In this document: piece by piece, positions 53,511-64,000 of the stretch
How positions within the stretch are numbered: position 1 is the first letter of the stretch
Layout of the letters: each line of letters begins with the position of its first letter
Assembly: GCA_051453625.1 (NCBI GenBank)
Contig: JBOZIK010000001.1
Coordinates: forward strand, 157,429,848 to 157,493,847
Source of the DNA: Welwitschia mirabilis
Taxonomy: Eukaryota > Gnetophyta > Gnetopsida > Welwitschiales
Direction: 5' to 3'
Length of the DNA stretch: 64,000 nt
The notes under the pieces: generated by a model
What the model saw: only the letters and a program-made list of their open reading frames with translations
The model's database searches: none
What the model was told of the DNA's origin: nothing
Program-made: the position numbers and the translations under genes

Positions 53511-56500
53511 TAAGGTATTCCTTCAAACCTTGATGATTTCTACAAGTGAAGAAGTGAAACAAGTTAGCATATTATTTCGATCAATACCTTTATCACTATA
53601 GTAGAAGCAGAAAAGGAACTATTTTTAACTTTTGTAGTTTCATCATTTAATCATCTATGAAGTATAAAGTCCTACATCATGTAAGAAACCCAATTAGTGC
53701 AATTAAAGCTGGCAACTATATTTCATTTTGATATTTTCTAAATTTAGAATTTTTAAATGTTTAAAATATACACGTATATTGCCTTACATATGCATAATAA
53801 ATTACCTCCATGAAACATAAATACAATGCATGGTTAACCTACATCGTATTAAAAAGGATAGGCTAGAATGAAGCTTTTATTTAAAGCATTAGATCATAAG
53901 AATTATGAGTTAAAAACATGTGCAATGGAGAAGGAAAATATATGAAAAAGAAAAAAGAGATATTTCCTATATTATTAAATTTTAATTTTTATCAATCCAT
54001 AAAACATCATAGTAATGATAACATAATGTATAATAACCAAACAAACATAATTTAATCATAAAAAAGAACAAGTTACCTAACATTACTAAGTGATAAAATG
54101 TTTACATGAAGAAATATAAGTAAAATAAGGATGAAAAAATAGTGAATAAAGGCTTCAAAATAAATTTTATTAAGAAACAAAACTAGATAGAAGAGAAGGA
54201 TTTGCTATTATAAGATAAATGAGCTAAAAATTTTTAAAAAAAAAAAACTTAGATGTTGTTTCTTAATGATGTTATTACAAAAGTCACATAATTGTTAGAC
54301 TAATAATTCTTAGTTTGGACCTTGCGATAGTGAAAAAATAACAATTCCCAATTTGGAATCATGACAAAATTATGGTTCTAATTCTAAAAACATGACAAAA
54401 TATGATTCTAATTACATTGGATGGAATCATAATTTTGAATTGTTAGAATCACTATTCCAATTTGATTTTTTATAGTAGGGAAGATTGAGAAATACAACTT
54501 TATAGTCTACTTTAATATAATGTATCATCCAATTTAATGTCAAAGGTCCAACCAAATAGAACTTTCACTTTTAAAGAAATGTATTCCTCTAATATTACCC
54601 TTGGTTATGTTTCTAATTAGATTTCTTGGAGTTAGAAGCTATTATAAATTATACAAAACTTCTCTCATGTTTCAACTTGGATGAAAAAATACCACTACTC
54701 ATCATAGACTTTTGTATAATGTTCAATGAGATTTCATCCATGAATAGAGTATTTATTAAGAAGGCAAATACTTTGAGTAGTAATAATAATCTTCCTTTTA
54801 AGAGAAGAAAGAAACAAATAAAAAGGGATATAACCCTTTCAAGATTTAGTAGAATGGGCCTAAAGAATCTACCTTACTAGAAAGAAGTGGGAACAATGTG
54901 GAAGTGATAATAAAGAGGCATTTGAAATTAGCTAAGAAGGAATTTCATCTTAAAGGCATGATTAAAGATGCCCTTCAATGTTAATAGAAAGCAAGATGAA
55001 GGTTTGCAAGTGTAAATGATTTGGTTGTTACCACAAGAAATGCATGACACATTTGTCATTTAATGAGCAACCTCCCCTTATAAGATGATGTCTTTCTTTT
55101 ACAAATTGGCAACTTTATTACTCCTATCTTTAATCATGAATCAAAGATGATAAAGCTTTTCCTACATAAATAGATAAATAAGATTAAGAATGCAATAAGT
55201 TACATGTCTTTAAAAGAATATAAATTCTTCCTTCCAGTTTCATATCTACTATGTGCAATGCATTCTAGCATAAAAAGCAAATACGTCTTGCTTCAAATTA
55301 AAAAGTGTTTTATAGATATGTGTGAAAGAACCCTCTAATGGAAGGGGTCCCAACATAGATAGAACTTGAGTTGTTATCACTATCAGATCAACATAGGTAC
55401 AACCTATGAATTAAGCTAGTTGTAATGAGTAGAACCATGTGTCTAATAAGAATTAAATAAACTTTCATAACTCACCTAACTATAAGTTAAATTAATAATA
55501 GATGTCACAAATAGACCCATTTTACAATTCACAGAGATATGATAATATAAGGGAAAAATATAATATTAGTGTCTCAAGGATTATAAATTATTTTTCAATT
55601 GTGCAAAATACTTCTCAGCAATTGCAAATACTATAACCAAATAATCTACTTCACATGTTTTCAAGAATTTATGCTAAGCTTTATTTGTTTTCAACATCTT
55701 CTTCAAATGATAAAATAAAATTTTTTCTTAACATAATAATTTAATAAATAAAACCTGACTATAATTAATATGTAATAAGTTGTAAATAAAAATAATATGT
55801 ATTTACTCTAGGTTTATCAAAGATTATGACTAACTTATTAAATTCATATTATGCCTCAAGAAAACCATCATCATGACATTAACTAAAGGTTGTTAGCTAC
55901 AATTTTATGTCTTTCTATAAGAACCATATCACTAATGAACATTTAATCCACTAATAAATTTTCATCAAGTAAATTTGAGACCTTTATTAGATACATCGAT
56001 ACACCTATGCTTATTTTAATTGATTCATAACAATGACCAACATATGTAGGATAACTTTTCTAATGCCTTTTACATTCATTTTAACTTTTTAAGGTTTTTA
56101 ATAGATTTCCCCAATGCTACCTCTTAATAATAAGGTTTGTAGCATGTAAAAGATTCGCCTCTTGGGGATTGGTAGTTGTTGTTAATTAGTTGATCTTTCA
56201 TTAGTATTTCTTCAATTTCCACATTTCTTATCTTAAATTCTTCGTCTCATCATGGTTCTGTGTGCACATTGTAATCAAATTATTCCATTAGAAAAAATTT
56301 CAAAAATTTGTATATCTAGTTATAAAAGAAAATATTATCTTTCCTGTTCTTCATTTGACTTAGGTAAACTTCTCTTATGTATTGTTCATTCTTCTAGTAA
56401 TGTTGATCATAATGTAACAATCCAATTAATGATTTTTTAGAGTTTTTACTTCTTATTTCCTTTTTGTTGTATCTTTAATTTTTACTAAATTAATAGTAAA

Positions 56501-56559
56501 AGTAATATTAAATATTACTAGAATATTTTTCCAATCTTATTAGAATATTTTTCCAATCA
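53511..56559. other. AT-rich sequence, mostly unassigned
   Basis: No intact gene. A plus-strand frame at 54626-54880 has a basic stretch (RRKKQIKRDITLSRFSR) but no recognised family. A possible MITE lies at 54320-54481. A small plus-strand frame at 56252-56440 has a C-x2-C motif (MVLCAHCNQIIPLEK) but lies on the opposite strand to the adjoining gypsy relic and has no support. Confidence 0.35.
54320..54481. mobile_element. Possible MITE-like inverted-repeat element
   Basis: Left edge: TTGCGATAGTGAAAAAATAA then CAATTCCCAATTTGGAATCA. The reverse complement of the right edge reads CCCTACTATAAAAAATCAAA then TTGGAATAGTGATTCTAACA. Ends resemble each other imperfectly, and AAATTATG/GGAATCATAATTTT words recur in both orientations. 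No clear target-site duplication. Confidence 0.3.
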
Positions 56560-56760
56560 ACAATATACTCATCATATTTTCCTATGTAATAATATTCAAG
56601 TATGTTGAGTTGGAAGGTAGGGTGAATTATACTCCAACACATAAAAATATAAAGTTTATATGCTAATTCTCCAAACCTCTACATTATGAAAATTACTTCA
56701 TAAAATTGAATAATCTTTTCATATTTCCCTAGTTTTAAGGATGCACTTTTTGGCTTAACA
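56560..56760 (-). pseudogene. Ty3/gypsy integrase C-terminal remnant
   Basis: The minus strand reads GKYEKIIQFYEVIF, then RFGELAYKLYIFMCW and IIHPTFQLNI. Active plant gypsy elements have a similar run, 'RIG..AY.L.LP....IHPVFHVS', at the end of the integrase before the chromodomain or linker. It lies downstream, in minus-strand sense, of the integrase core at 56937-57245. Confidence 0.6.
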
Positions 56761-56936
56761 AGCAATAAAACTTAATTTTCAATTTAGAAGGCATGGGGGG
56801 AATGATTTAGAAAATAATAATTTTTATACCAATCCCAAGCTATGTGTAACTATTTTTGCACCTTCTTACTAATAACTTTCTTTTTTTTTATTTCTTCTTA
56901 TTGATCTTTTTCTTGTTATGTAAGGTTTGTCAAAGT

Positions 56937-57245
56937 GATGGAAGTAGAACAATTTATTTCATACATTACTTCAAAGAGAAACATTAAATAAAGTTTAGTA
57001 TCCCTAATTGTAAGAAAATTTTGACAAATGTAAGTCATCTTTTTATCTTCTTAGTTTTCTTGCTACATATCTTCTTAGAATATCTTTAAAGATCCAATTT
57101 ATCCTCTTTGTTTGGCTTTCTATTTCAAGGTGAAAAGTTCCGCTAAAAAGACTTGAGATCCTAACTCTTTAAAAAGTTCTAGCTAGAAATTTGAAATAAG
57201 TTTAAGATCTCTCTAAGTAATAATACTTTTGGATGCAATGTAAAA
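56937..57245 (-). pseudogene. Ty3/gypsy integrase core remnant
   Basis: Integrase joins retrotransposon cDNA to host DNA. The minus strand reads KYYYLERS, then LFSGTFHLEIESQTKRINWI and FKDILRRYVARKLRR, DDLHLSKFSYN. This corresponds to the 'S.AFHPQTDGQTERVN..LE..LR' block of the gypsy integrase core. His of the canonical HPQTDG is kept as FHLEIESQT. Stops and substitutions make it dead. Reverse transcriptase and LTRs were not recognised in the neighbourhood. Confidence 0.7.
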
Positions 57246-58871
57246 TTAGAAATTTTCTTTTAGAAAGTTTTAGGTTATTATTTTATGCTTGGGAATATAT
57301 TATGATGGTGAAAAGTTACATCTGCGATAATATTTCTTCTTCATAGACATTCAACTTATATAGTTTATAGGATAAGTTTATATGTAAAATGTGGATGAAA
57401 GATAAATCTAATTAACCCACTTATAGTTTTGAGTGAAATATGTACTACTTCATCAAATAAAGTTAAAATATGATCTAAATTTTTGTAAACAAATAATTAA
57501 AAAAAGAAAGTAAAACATAAAAATATGCAAGATCTATGATCTAGAATTCATAAAAATGTTATTACGTAGAACCTTAAAGTTGATGAATGTAAACTTACAT
57601 TACCCTCTTATGAAACAATCCTAAAGTCATTAAAAATTAGAAGATCCACTCAAATTTTAAATAAAAGTGAGGTGGTAAATTGAATTATCTTAAATTAGTT
57701 AATATATATTAAAATCATATGGTTTCCCATGGTTAGTAGATAAATCATAAAATTAGATTAGAAGGAAGACTATGATACCATAAATGAAACCTAATAAAAT
57801 TCAATTAAATCATGAATTTATATATCAAATAATCATCATTTTTAAATCAAAATAAAAAAAGGATGTTAAAATATAAAACTTAATTTATTAGATGAAGTTA
57901 TGATTCTAGATATAATGTTGTTTAAAATGATAACATAAGTAATAGGCATATCACATTGAAAAGTAGTGTATAGTAAATTATTGAAGTTTATAAATTTAAT
58001 TAAAATCATGTGTCAAGTATATAGTAAACAAAAGATTAAAAAATGAAATATATGACTAAATTTTAATTTGCAAGATTGATATTACAAATTTGGAGACAAG
58101 TACAAGTAATAAAATTTAGAGTTTTTATCATTGATTTACATACCAAGCATGTGACAGGTAGCCTAAAAATGATGATATGGACATTTATACATTACATATG
58201 ACTTGAATATTTTATTATTAGGACTTGGGAAAATTCATCAACTTCTAATCATTTTCAACTATAAGGAATCTACATTTAACTTTTTTATCAATTCATTATT
58301 AGTTGATGGATAAGAGTAAATATCATGTACCTTAGAATATTATTCTTTTTACTATCGGCCTTGATTTGGATAATACCATGTATTAATAAGAATATTTGAA
58401 AAAGACCTTGCTTTAGTTACTATCACTTAATGATATGATCCTATTAATACTAGATGTATTCATACACTTGTATATTTATTTATTCAGATCAAATATAAAT
58501 CTCTCTAATTTTAGAAATTCCATAAGGCTTAAAGGCTACACACATTAGTAATACAGATTGCATAGCCTATGGTACTGATAAATGACTATAGATAATATTA
58601 CCATTTTAACTTACTAATATCTAATTGACATATTGATTAGTAATCAACCTAAATAATATAAATTCAATATATGTAACTAACTTATAATACAACTAGTCAT
58701 GTGATGGATGTAGTTATTAGAACATATTCCTATTATTCTTATTAATATAATTATTTGTACTCCTTTACTTAAAATAAATTGAATGTATAAGTTTACTTAT
58801 AACATAGAAGTATTCATTAGATCAATCATGATTATTTGAAGAAGTTACAAAATTCAAATCCCTTTTTAGAT
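57246..58871. other. AT-rich stretch without a recognisable gene
   Basis: Upstream, in minus-strand sense, of the integrase relic. Reverse transcriptase motifs would be expected here if the element were intact, but I see none. Confidence 0.4.
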
Positions 58872-58930
58872 GCCTTGATGATGTAATGGTAGACATGCAA
58901 AACTCAAAATCTCATGTTAAAGAGCATGGG
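58872..58930 (+). pseudogene. trnL-CAA: Plastid trnL-CAA fragment in nuclear DNA
   Basis: GCCTTGATGATGTAATGGTA, GACATGCAAAACTCAAAATC, TCATGTTAAAGAGCATGGG. This matches the 5' three quarters of plastid tRNA-Leu(CAA), including the CAA anticodon in its loop. Most differences are G-to-A or C-to-T. The T-arm and 3' acceptor strand are missing: similarity stops after the variable arm. Neither plastid neighbour (ndhB or ycf2) is recognisable beside it. Confidence 0.88.
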
Positions 58931-61336
58931 AAAGTAGCATTGGTTAGGGTAGGGTTTGTTTCTACTGCATGTGTCAGGCCTACCCTATGTATATTAAGAG
59001 TCTATAGGGGAATTTGGTTTGTATTCCACCAATCCTACTATTATACTTAATCACTTGCATTAAATTTTAGGGTAGAGCCATGCCTCTAGAAGAAACACAA
59101 GCATAAGAGTTGATTTCATGAATGACCTTTTTAGAGTAGGCTAGTGAGATGGCCCAAATGTGCTGTGGTAGATTCATGAATAGATCAAAATAAGTTAGAA
59201 TGTAAAACCATAATTCATTGGTTTGTACACCTTTCTTCTCAATTTCTTACACTCTCTTATGATATGGATACAATTTGATTCTTCTAAGGAAACATTTTAA
59301 TTTATAGAAACCATTTAACTCTATGAAAACATTAATGTACATCGATATAGTTGGTGTCTCCTTATTAATGGTAGTATTGACCATGTTAGTTACATCAGCT
59401 TGTTGTTCAACATAATGTTCTTTTAAAGGGAAATAGTTGATTAAATTACAAGGTCAATTGAAGAGTTGGATTATGGAATTTTAGATATTAAGGTCTATAG
59501 ACATGGATTTATTAGAGTTAGTAATTGTGGCTGTGTTAGTTTATGTGGTTTAGTATGTTACCCTATATAAATGGTTGATTGCCTAGGTAGGTGGAAGGGA
59601 GTAGGTGTGCCTATTTCTAATTGAAATAGTGCAATGCTATTATAGTAGGTATAAAACACTAGTTACACTAGTATGCTCCTCATAAACTAGTATTTATCTA
59701 TTGTATATAGGTTTAAAGAAGAGTATCTTAGATGTAAGGACCTCAGATGCACATCTGGATGTATATATAGTACAATTATTCTTAACAAGATCATTACCAC
59801 AGAGGTTACATAAAGAAAGTTACCTTTAACTAATACGAAAGGTTATGCATATATACATAGCATTATAACCTTTAAGAATTCCAATTATGAATATCACAGT
59901 GTTGAGTTTACTTATGTGATACATTTAAAGTAGATATTTAAACATGGATTTAGGTTGTTTTCCAACATTTAGAATTTGCATTTTTGAAATGTTCTTTTTG
60001 TGATGCTGAGGGCTATTTTTTAACGTGTTTTCTTTCATTGTAGAGTTCCTTAGAATGCATAGAACTTGATTTTTACCTTCTATGATAATTTCAAAGTAAT
60101 CATTATGCATATTATTTCTAAGGACTCTTCCAAGATTTTAATTGATTTTTTCTTATTTAAATTTGTCTTTAACCTTTAGTTTTATACAATATTTGAAAGC
60201 TTTATGTGAGAGTTATATTTTAGCATCTTAAACATGACTTTTAGGTTCCCATGATAGATAAATATAAGATCTTATGAAATGTAGATTTTCAACTCTAGTT
60301 TGAACCTTAAGAAAAAGTAAATGATATAATGCTTACACTAGTAACTTAAACCTTATGGCTTTGTTTATTGTTCTTTTTTTAATTTTTGTATGTTGTTATT
60401 CTTAGACCTTCTTCTTGTGCATTGTTGGATCTATTCATTGGTGTATTTATTTGCACGCATACTTTTCACTTTTGCTAAGTTTTTATTATTATTGTTTTTT
60501 TTGGATCCAACACTTTTGCATAACTTGGCTATGACTAAAGGTATATTTAATTAGCATAGAATACATTCTAAATAGATAAAGCTTACAAACAATATAAAAA
60601 GTCCATATTTTGATTCTAAGGCCATAAATTTTAAAGGAATTGCTATGGAGAATAAAACTTTCTATTTTAACATCCCACTTAAAAATATTAATTTCACTAA
60701 ATCAACCTACACAACATCCCCTTAACGCTATTGCAATAGAATGTTGGTTCAACTAGCTACATACATTAGGGAATTTTGAATTTCAACCTTTTAGCAACTA
60801 TATTTCCTTCTTAGAAGAATACAACCACTGCAATTACCCAAATGAATGATTTAATTACACTCTAAAGACACATCTCTATGATAGAGATAGGCTTTCGTGT
60901 CTTTGTAGTTGTAAGTTTAATTTTCAAGAAAGCCTTTTACATAAAAAATTACACCCAAAACCTCATAGTATGTCAATTAAATCATCTAAAGATTTAACCA
61001 GTGAGCTCCTAAATGAAGAATGAGTGTCTAACTCGTGAATCACATTTTCTTCATTTATATGGTTATGGATTTGAACCTTTAAATGCTCTTCTCAACACAT
61101 TATGAAATGTTAGGCATCAATAAAGTCTTTCTTTAAGTAATAATGATTGTTATATTTCTATGAGGTATAAAGAAATATAATGGCAAATTTTTAAATTTAA
61201 CATTGCTTTTACATATAATATGGACTTTATTTTTTTTTTAATTGCCTTATAAATTTTTTAAGAAAGTATATTTTAGCTTCTAAATTTAAACAGATCATTG
61301 ATACTAGCCATTCATAGGTTTTCATGTTAGACTAAC
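58931..61336. other. AT-rich stretch, possible 5' part of the following LINE
   Basis: Mostly unassigned. The final few hundred bases (about 60.7-61.3 kb) may be the decayed start of LINE ORF1, since ORF1 motifs begin right after, but similarity is too weak to be sure. Confidence 0.35.
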
Positions 61337-61800
61337 ATGATAGTGGATATGATGAGACCTTTACCTATGTTTATTAAGATTACTACTAATGAAATGCATA
61401 TTGTTCAAAAAGTTTCTTATCTGAGTATGCCTAATAGATATTACTACTATAAGGAACCTAATCATTTGTGGGTACAACATCTCAAGTTATTAGCAGAATA
61501 TGAGGCAAAAAATATTTTAGCTAAAAATATGGTAAAAGAAATTAAAACAAAATCTATCAATAATGACACATTAGGGAGCTCCTATAAGAAGAAAGATGCT
61601 AAAAATGGAAACATAGAGAAGTACTGAGCTCATCTAAAAATCCTAAGATCGATATTAATTTAGAAATAGAGGTAAAATCGAACTCAAACTCAGAGGAAAC
61701 AAATTAGGAAAGCAACTTTCAAGGAAAAGTCCCAAATTCAAACAATAAAGATTCAAAGCCACAAACAAGCAGTGATGGATGGAAAACAATTAACAGAAGA
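61337..61800 (+). pseudogene. LINE ORF1 remnant with defective zinc knuckle
   Basis: Open for 96 codons from 61337. PLPMFIKITTNEMHIVQKVS then MPNRYYYYKEPNHLWVQ. The knuckle pattern C-x2-C-x4-H-x4-C is recognisable as Y-x2-Y-x4-H-x4: both N-terminal Cys codons read TAT or TAC-type Tyr, consistent with G-to-A change of TGT. A Lys-rich tail follows. Confidence 0.6.
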
Positions 61801-62297
61801 NNNNNNNNNNNNNNNNNNNNNNNNNNNNNNNNNNNNNNNNNNNNNNNNNNNNNNNNNNNNNNNNNNNNNNNNNNNNNNNNNNNNNNNNNNNNNNNNNNNN
61901 NNNNNNNNNNNNNNNNNNNNNNNNNNNNNNNNNNNNNNNNNNNNNNNNNNNNNNNNNNNNNNNNNNNNNNNNNNNNNNNNNNNNNNNNNNNNNNNNNNNN
62001 NNNNNNNNNNNNNNNNNNNNNNNNNNNNNNNNNNNNNNNNNNNNNNNNNNNNNNNNNNNNNNNNNNNNNNNNNNNNNNNNNNNNNNNNNNNNNNNNNNNN
62101 NNNNNNNNNNNNNNNNNNNNNNNNNNNNNNNNNNNNNNNNNNNNNNNNNNNNNNNNNNNNNNNNNNNNNNNNNNNNNNNNNNNNNNNNNNNNNNNNNNNN
62201 NNNNNNNNNNNNNNNNNNNNNNNNNNNNNNNNNNNNNNNNNNNNNNNNNNNNNNNNNNNNNNNNNNNNNNNNNNNNNNNNNNNNNNNNNNNNNNNNN
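61801..62297. other. Assembly gap (497 N)
   Basis: Gap inside the LINE, between ORF1 and ORF2. Reading frames predicted through it are artefacts. Confidence 0.97.
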
Positions 62298-62579
62298 GGT
62301 CTTAATAATTAACCAGTTCATTTAAGTACTAGAGCATTTAATTAATTTAAAATGCAAAGTAGGCTAATCGACAATAGTTTTAATAACTAGAACTCGTTTA
62401 AATAGCTTGAAGATTAAAGTTAATTCCACTCAATAGTTTCCTCATGAGATTCATTTCTTACAATGTATGAGAAATTTCAGATCCCCGATAAAAATATGTA
62501 GTCTGAGCGTATATTTTAAAACAAGGCTTCGATGTGCTTTTTTATTAAGATGTTAAGATTTAGGATTACAATAGGTGAG

Positions 62580-63480
62580 TTATAATAATATTTTTTTTAA
62601 TAGTATTTTTTTAAACTCTAGTCATCAAACATGTAAAGGAGGATCTTTTATCTTACTCAAAAAAAGCATCGAAAATTCTATTACTAATTCTAGAAGGGAT
62701 GCTTTAAGGAATTATGTTTGAGTATGCCTAAATTTACACAATGTTATTATTGGTCTTTTATGCATTTATGTTTCTTGCCTTTGTAAAGATCATTGTAATT
62801 TATGGGAGTGACTTCATGCTTCTATTCTAAATGCTACTTGATTAGTCACAAGTAACTTTACTATGATAGAGAACAAGTTGAATAAATGATGTGGTAGAAA
62901 AAATGGTTTATAGGAGACAGAATTTGGTGCTATAAAACCACATTTCATCTTTAAGATATTAATAGTGGAGTTAAAGGTCATATAACCGATGACTAATTTA
63001 CTTGGAACAATGCAAGAAAATAGATAGAGTTCATTAAATTCAAATTAGATCATGCATATCCTACTATGAATAGAATTGTGTAAGTTTTACATCATAAAAA
63101 TCTCCTAATGTTTGTAGACTATAGTCAAAAGCTTTCTAGTCACTTTCTTTTCTCTTGCTCTCTTTGGTTTACAGAAGCAAAATACATTCATAGAGATCTC
63201 TTTATTTTTAAAACTGCTTATCTTCATAATTATTATTTATGTAACCTTTTCATTCAAATTTGGAATCTTTCTGCTTAACCTATAGGGAGTCATGGCTGGA
63301 TTAGTTAGTGGAATGATAGTGTTAGCTACATCCAAAGCTTTATTAACCATTGTGGCAAATTAGTAACATCTAGTATGATTTCACATCAACATAAACTTAT
63401 TTTAGATATCAATTATTACCAAAATAGGATAAATAAAGGGAGTGGAAAGTTAATGGACTTTCATCATCTCTGGATTGCTA
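62580..63480 (+). pseudogene. LINE ORF2 endonuclease remnant
   Basis: Reads RRDALRNYV, CLNLHNVIIGLLCIYVSCL, CKDHCNLWEWLHASILNATW then SNFTMIENKLNK, which is the GDFN.IE motif of LINE endonucleases with Gly-Asp changed. CGRKNGL and a TWNNARKNR-like segment follow, then KALLTIVAN near the end. Several stops and frame changes. Confidence 0.65.
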
Positions 63481-63619
63481 AGGACAAGCTTAAGTAAGAG
63501 TAGCATTATTAGGCTAGAGGTGTACATCTTCTTTCTCACATTTCTTGGTAGATAGTAAGGGATCAAACTACTCCTTATTTTTTTTCACTTCTTAAAAGGT
63601 AAGACATCTTCTCCTTGCA

Positions 63620-64000
63620 TTGAGACTATTAATGATGGAAATAACACATAACAATTCTCAAGCAGACATTCTTAAAGCCTTTCATAGTCATTATTTCAAT
63701 CTTTTCTCAACTACCACAGTGAATGAAGAAGCCATTGAGAGATGGCTTAAAGCTCTTACTCCTTTTAATCAGAATGTCTTTAGTTTAAGGATTTTTTTTT
63801 TATCTTAAGTAAAACTCCTTCATGCTCTCCAACAACTTAAAAATGGTAAAGCTCCAAGAATTGATGGTCTACCTAGGGAATTCTACATGTGATTTTGGAA
63901 CATTATTGGAAGTGATGCTTATAATGTGTACCTTGAAGCTCTTGGTACATGTTTTTTATGAAGTAATTTGAACACTGAAGTGATGAAACTTCTTCTCAAT
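63620..64000 (+). pseudogene. LINE ORF2 pre-RT region and start of reverse transcriptase
   Basis: NNSQADILKAFHSHYFNLFS is the usual linker before the polymerase. After a stop comes ALQQLKNGKAPRIDGLPREF, the first conserved block of LINE reverse transcriptase ('L..GK.PG.DGL...FY'), then FWNIIGSDAYNVYLEALG. The domain continues beyond the window. Confidence 0.8.

Larger units (their letters stand above)
61337..64000 (+). mobile_element. Degenerate L1-type LINE, runs past the window end
   Basis: Order: ORF1 zinc-knuckle region (61337-61800), an assembly gap (61801-62297), ORF2 endonuclease remnant (62580-63480) and the beginning of the reverse transcriptase (63820-64000). It has the same plan as the LINE at 35.8 kb but clearly different sequence, so it belongs to another subfamily. 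All parts contain stops. Confidence 0.75.

Noticed and set aside
56252-56440. Small plus-strand frame with a C-x2-C motif, possibly a zinc-ribbon protein
   Set aside because: No complete zinc-binding pattern, no recognised family, and it lies beside a minus-strand gypsy relic. Chance is more likely.
61719-62321. Frames of 177 and 200 codons across 61.8-62.3 kb
   Set aside because: They run through 497 N and have no sequence support.

Overview
The window looks like nuclear DNA of a land plant, most likely a flowering plant. It is very AT-rich and has almost no intact coding capacity. Three things support this: dead plant-type transposable elements (L1-type LINEs, a Ty1/copia element, a Ty3/gypsy integrase, an intron-bearing hAT transposase); fragments of plastid DNA (petB, trnF-GAA, the trnL-UAA 3' exon and intron, trnL-CAA); and five runs of N (929-1028, 2811-2910, 25517-25616, 52003-52719, 61801-62297) typical of scaffold gaps. 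I see no intact protein-coding gene. Nearly every recognisable reading frame is broken, mostly by stops that a C-to-T or G-to-A change would explain.

Layout. 0-4.6 kb: two old direct duplications around a less AT-rich island. 6.09-7.76 kb: a Ty1/copia relic ordered LTR, primer site, gag, LTR, primer site. 7.8-9.8 kb: a short direct-repeat element, then an LTR-like repeat with a minus-strand TATA box whose relative lies at 27.2-28.1 kb. 13.64-15.94 kb: a 5'-truncated LINE between near-identical target-site duplications, carrying an extra single-frame reading frame of about 360 codons downstream of ORF2. 16-23 kb: AT-rich sequence I cannot assign. 24.0-26.9 kb: a tandem duplication of about 1.4 kb. 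28.6-31.7 kb, minus strand: a broken gene of the 'putative plant transposon protein' type. 32.9-33.7 kb: higher-order tandem repeats and interleaved inverted repeats beside a polypurine tract. 35.78-41.29 kb: a near full-length but dead LINE with target-site duplications. 41.48-44.27 kb: a hAT transposase pseudogene that still shows intron boundaries.

44.8-53.5 kb holds the most structured region: a macrosatellite whose blocks are built from short ACACAAGTAGCACATA-like words, separated by conserved spacers of about 0.5 kb. A block of about 2 kb containing plastid DNA (petB and, from another part of the plastome, trnF-trnL) interrupts it. 53.5-60.7 kb is AT-rich with a gypsy integrase relic and a lone trnL-CAA fragment. 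From about 61.3 kb to the window end lies another LINE that continues beyond the window.

These parts do not form a working pathway. The window records nested insertion, duplication and decay. The points most worth checking are the LINE with a third reading frame, the macrosatellite with its plastid insert, and the interleaved inverted repeats at 33.6 kb.
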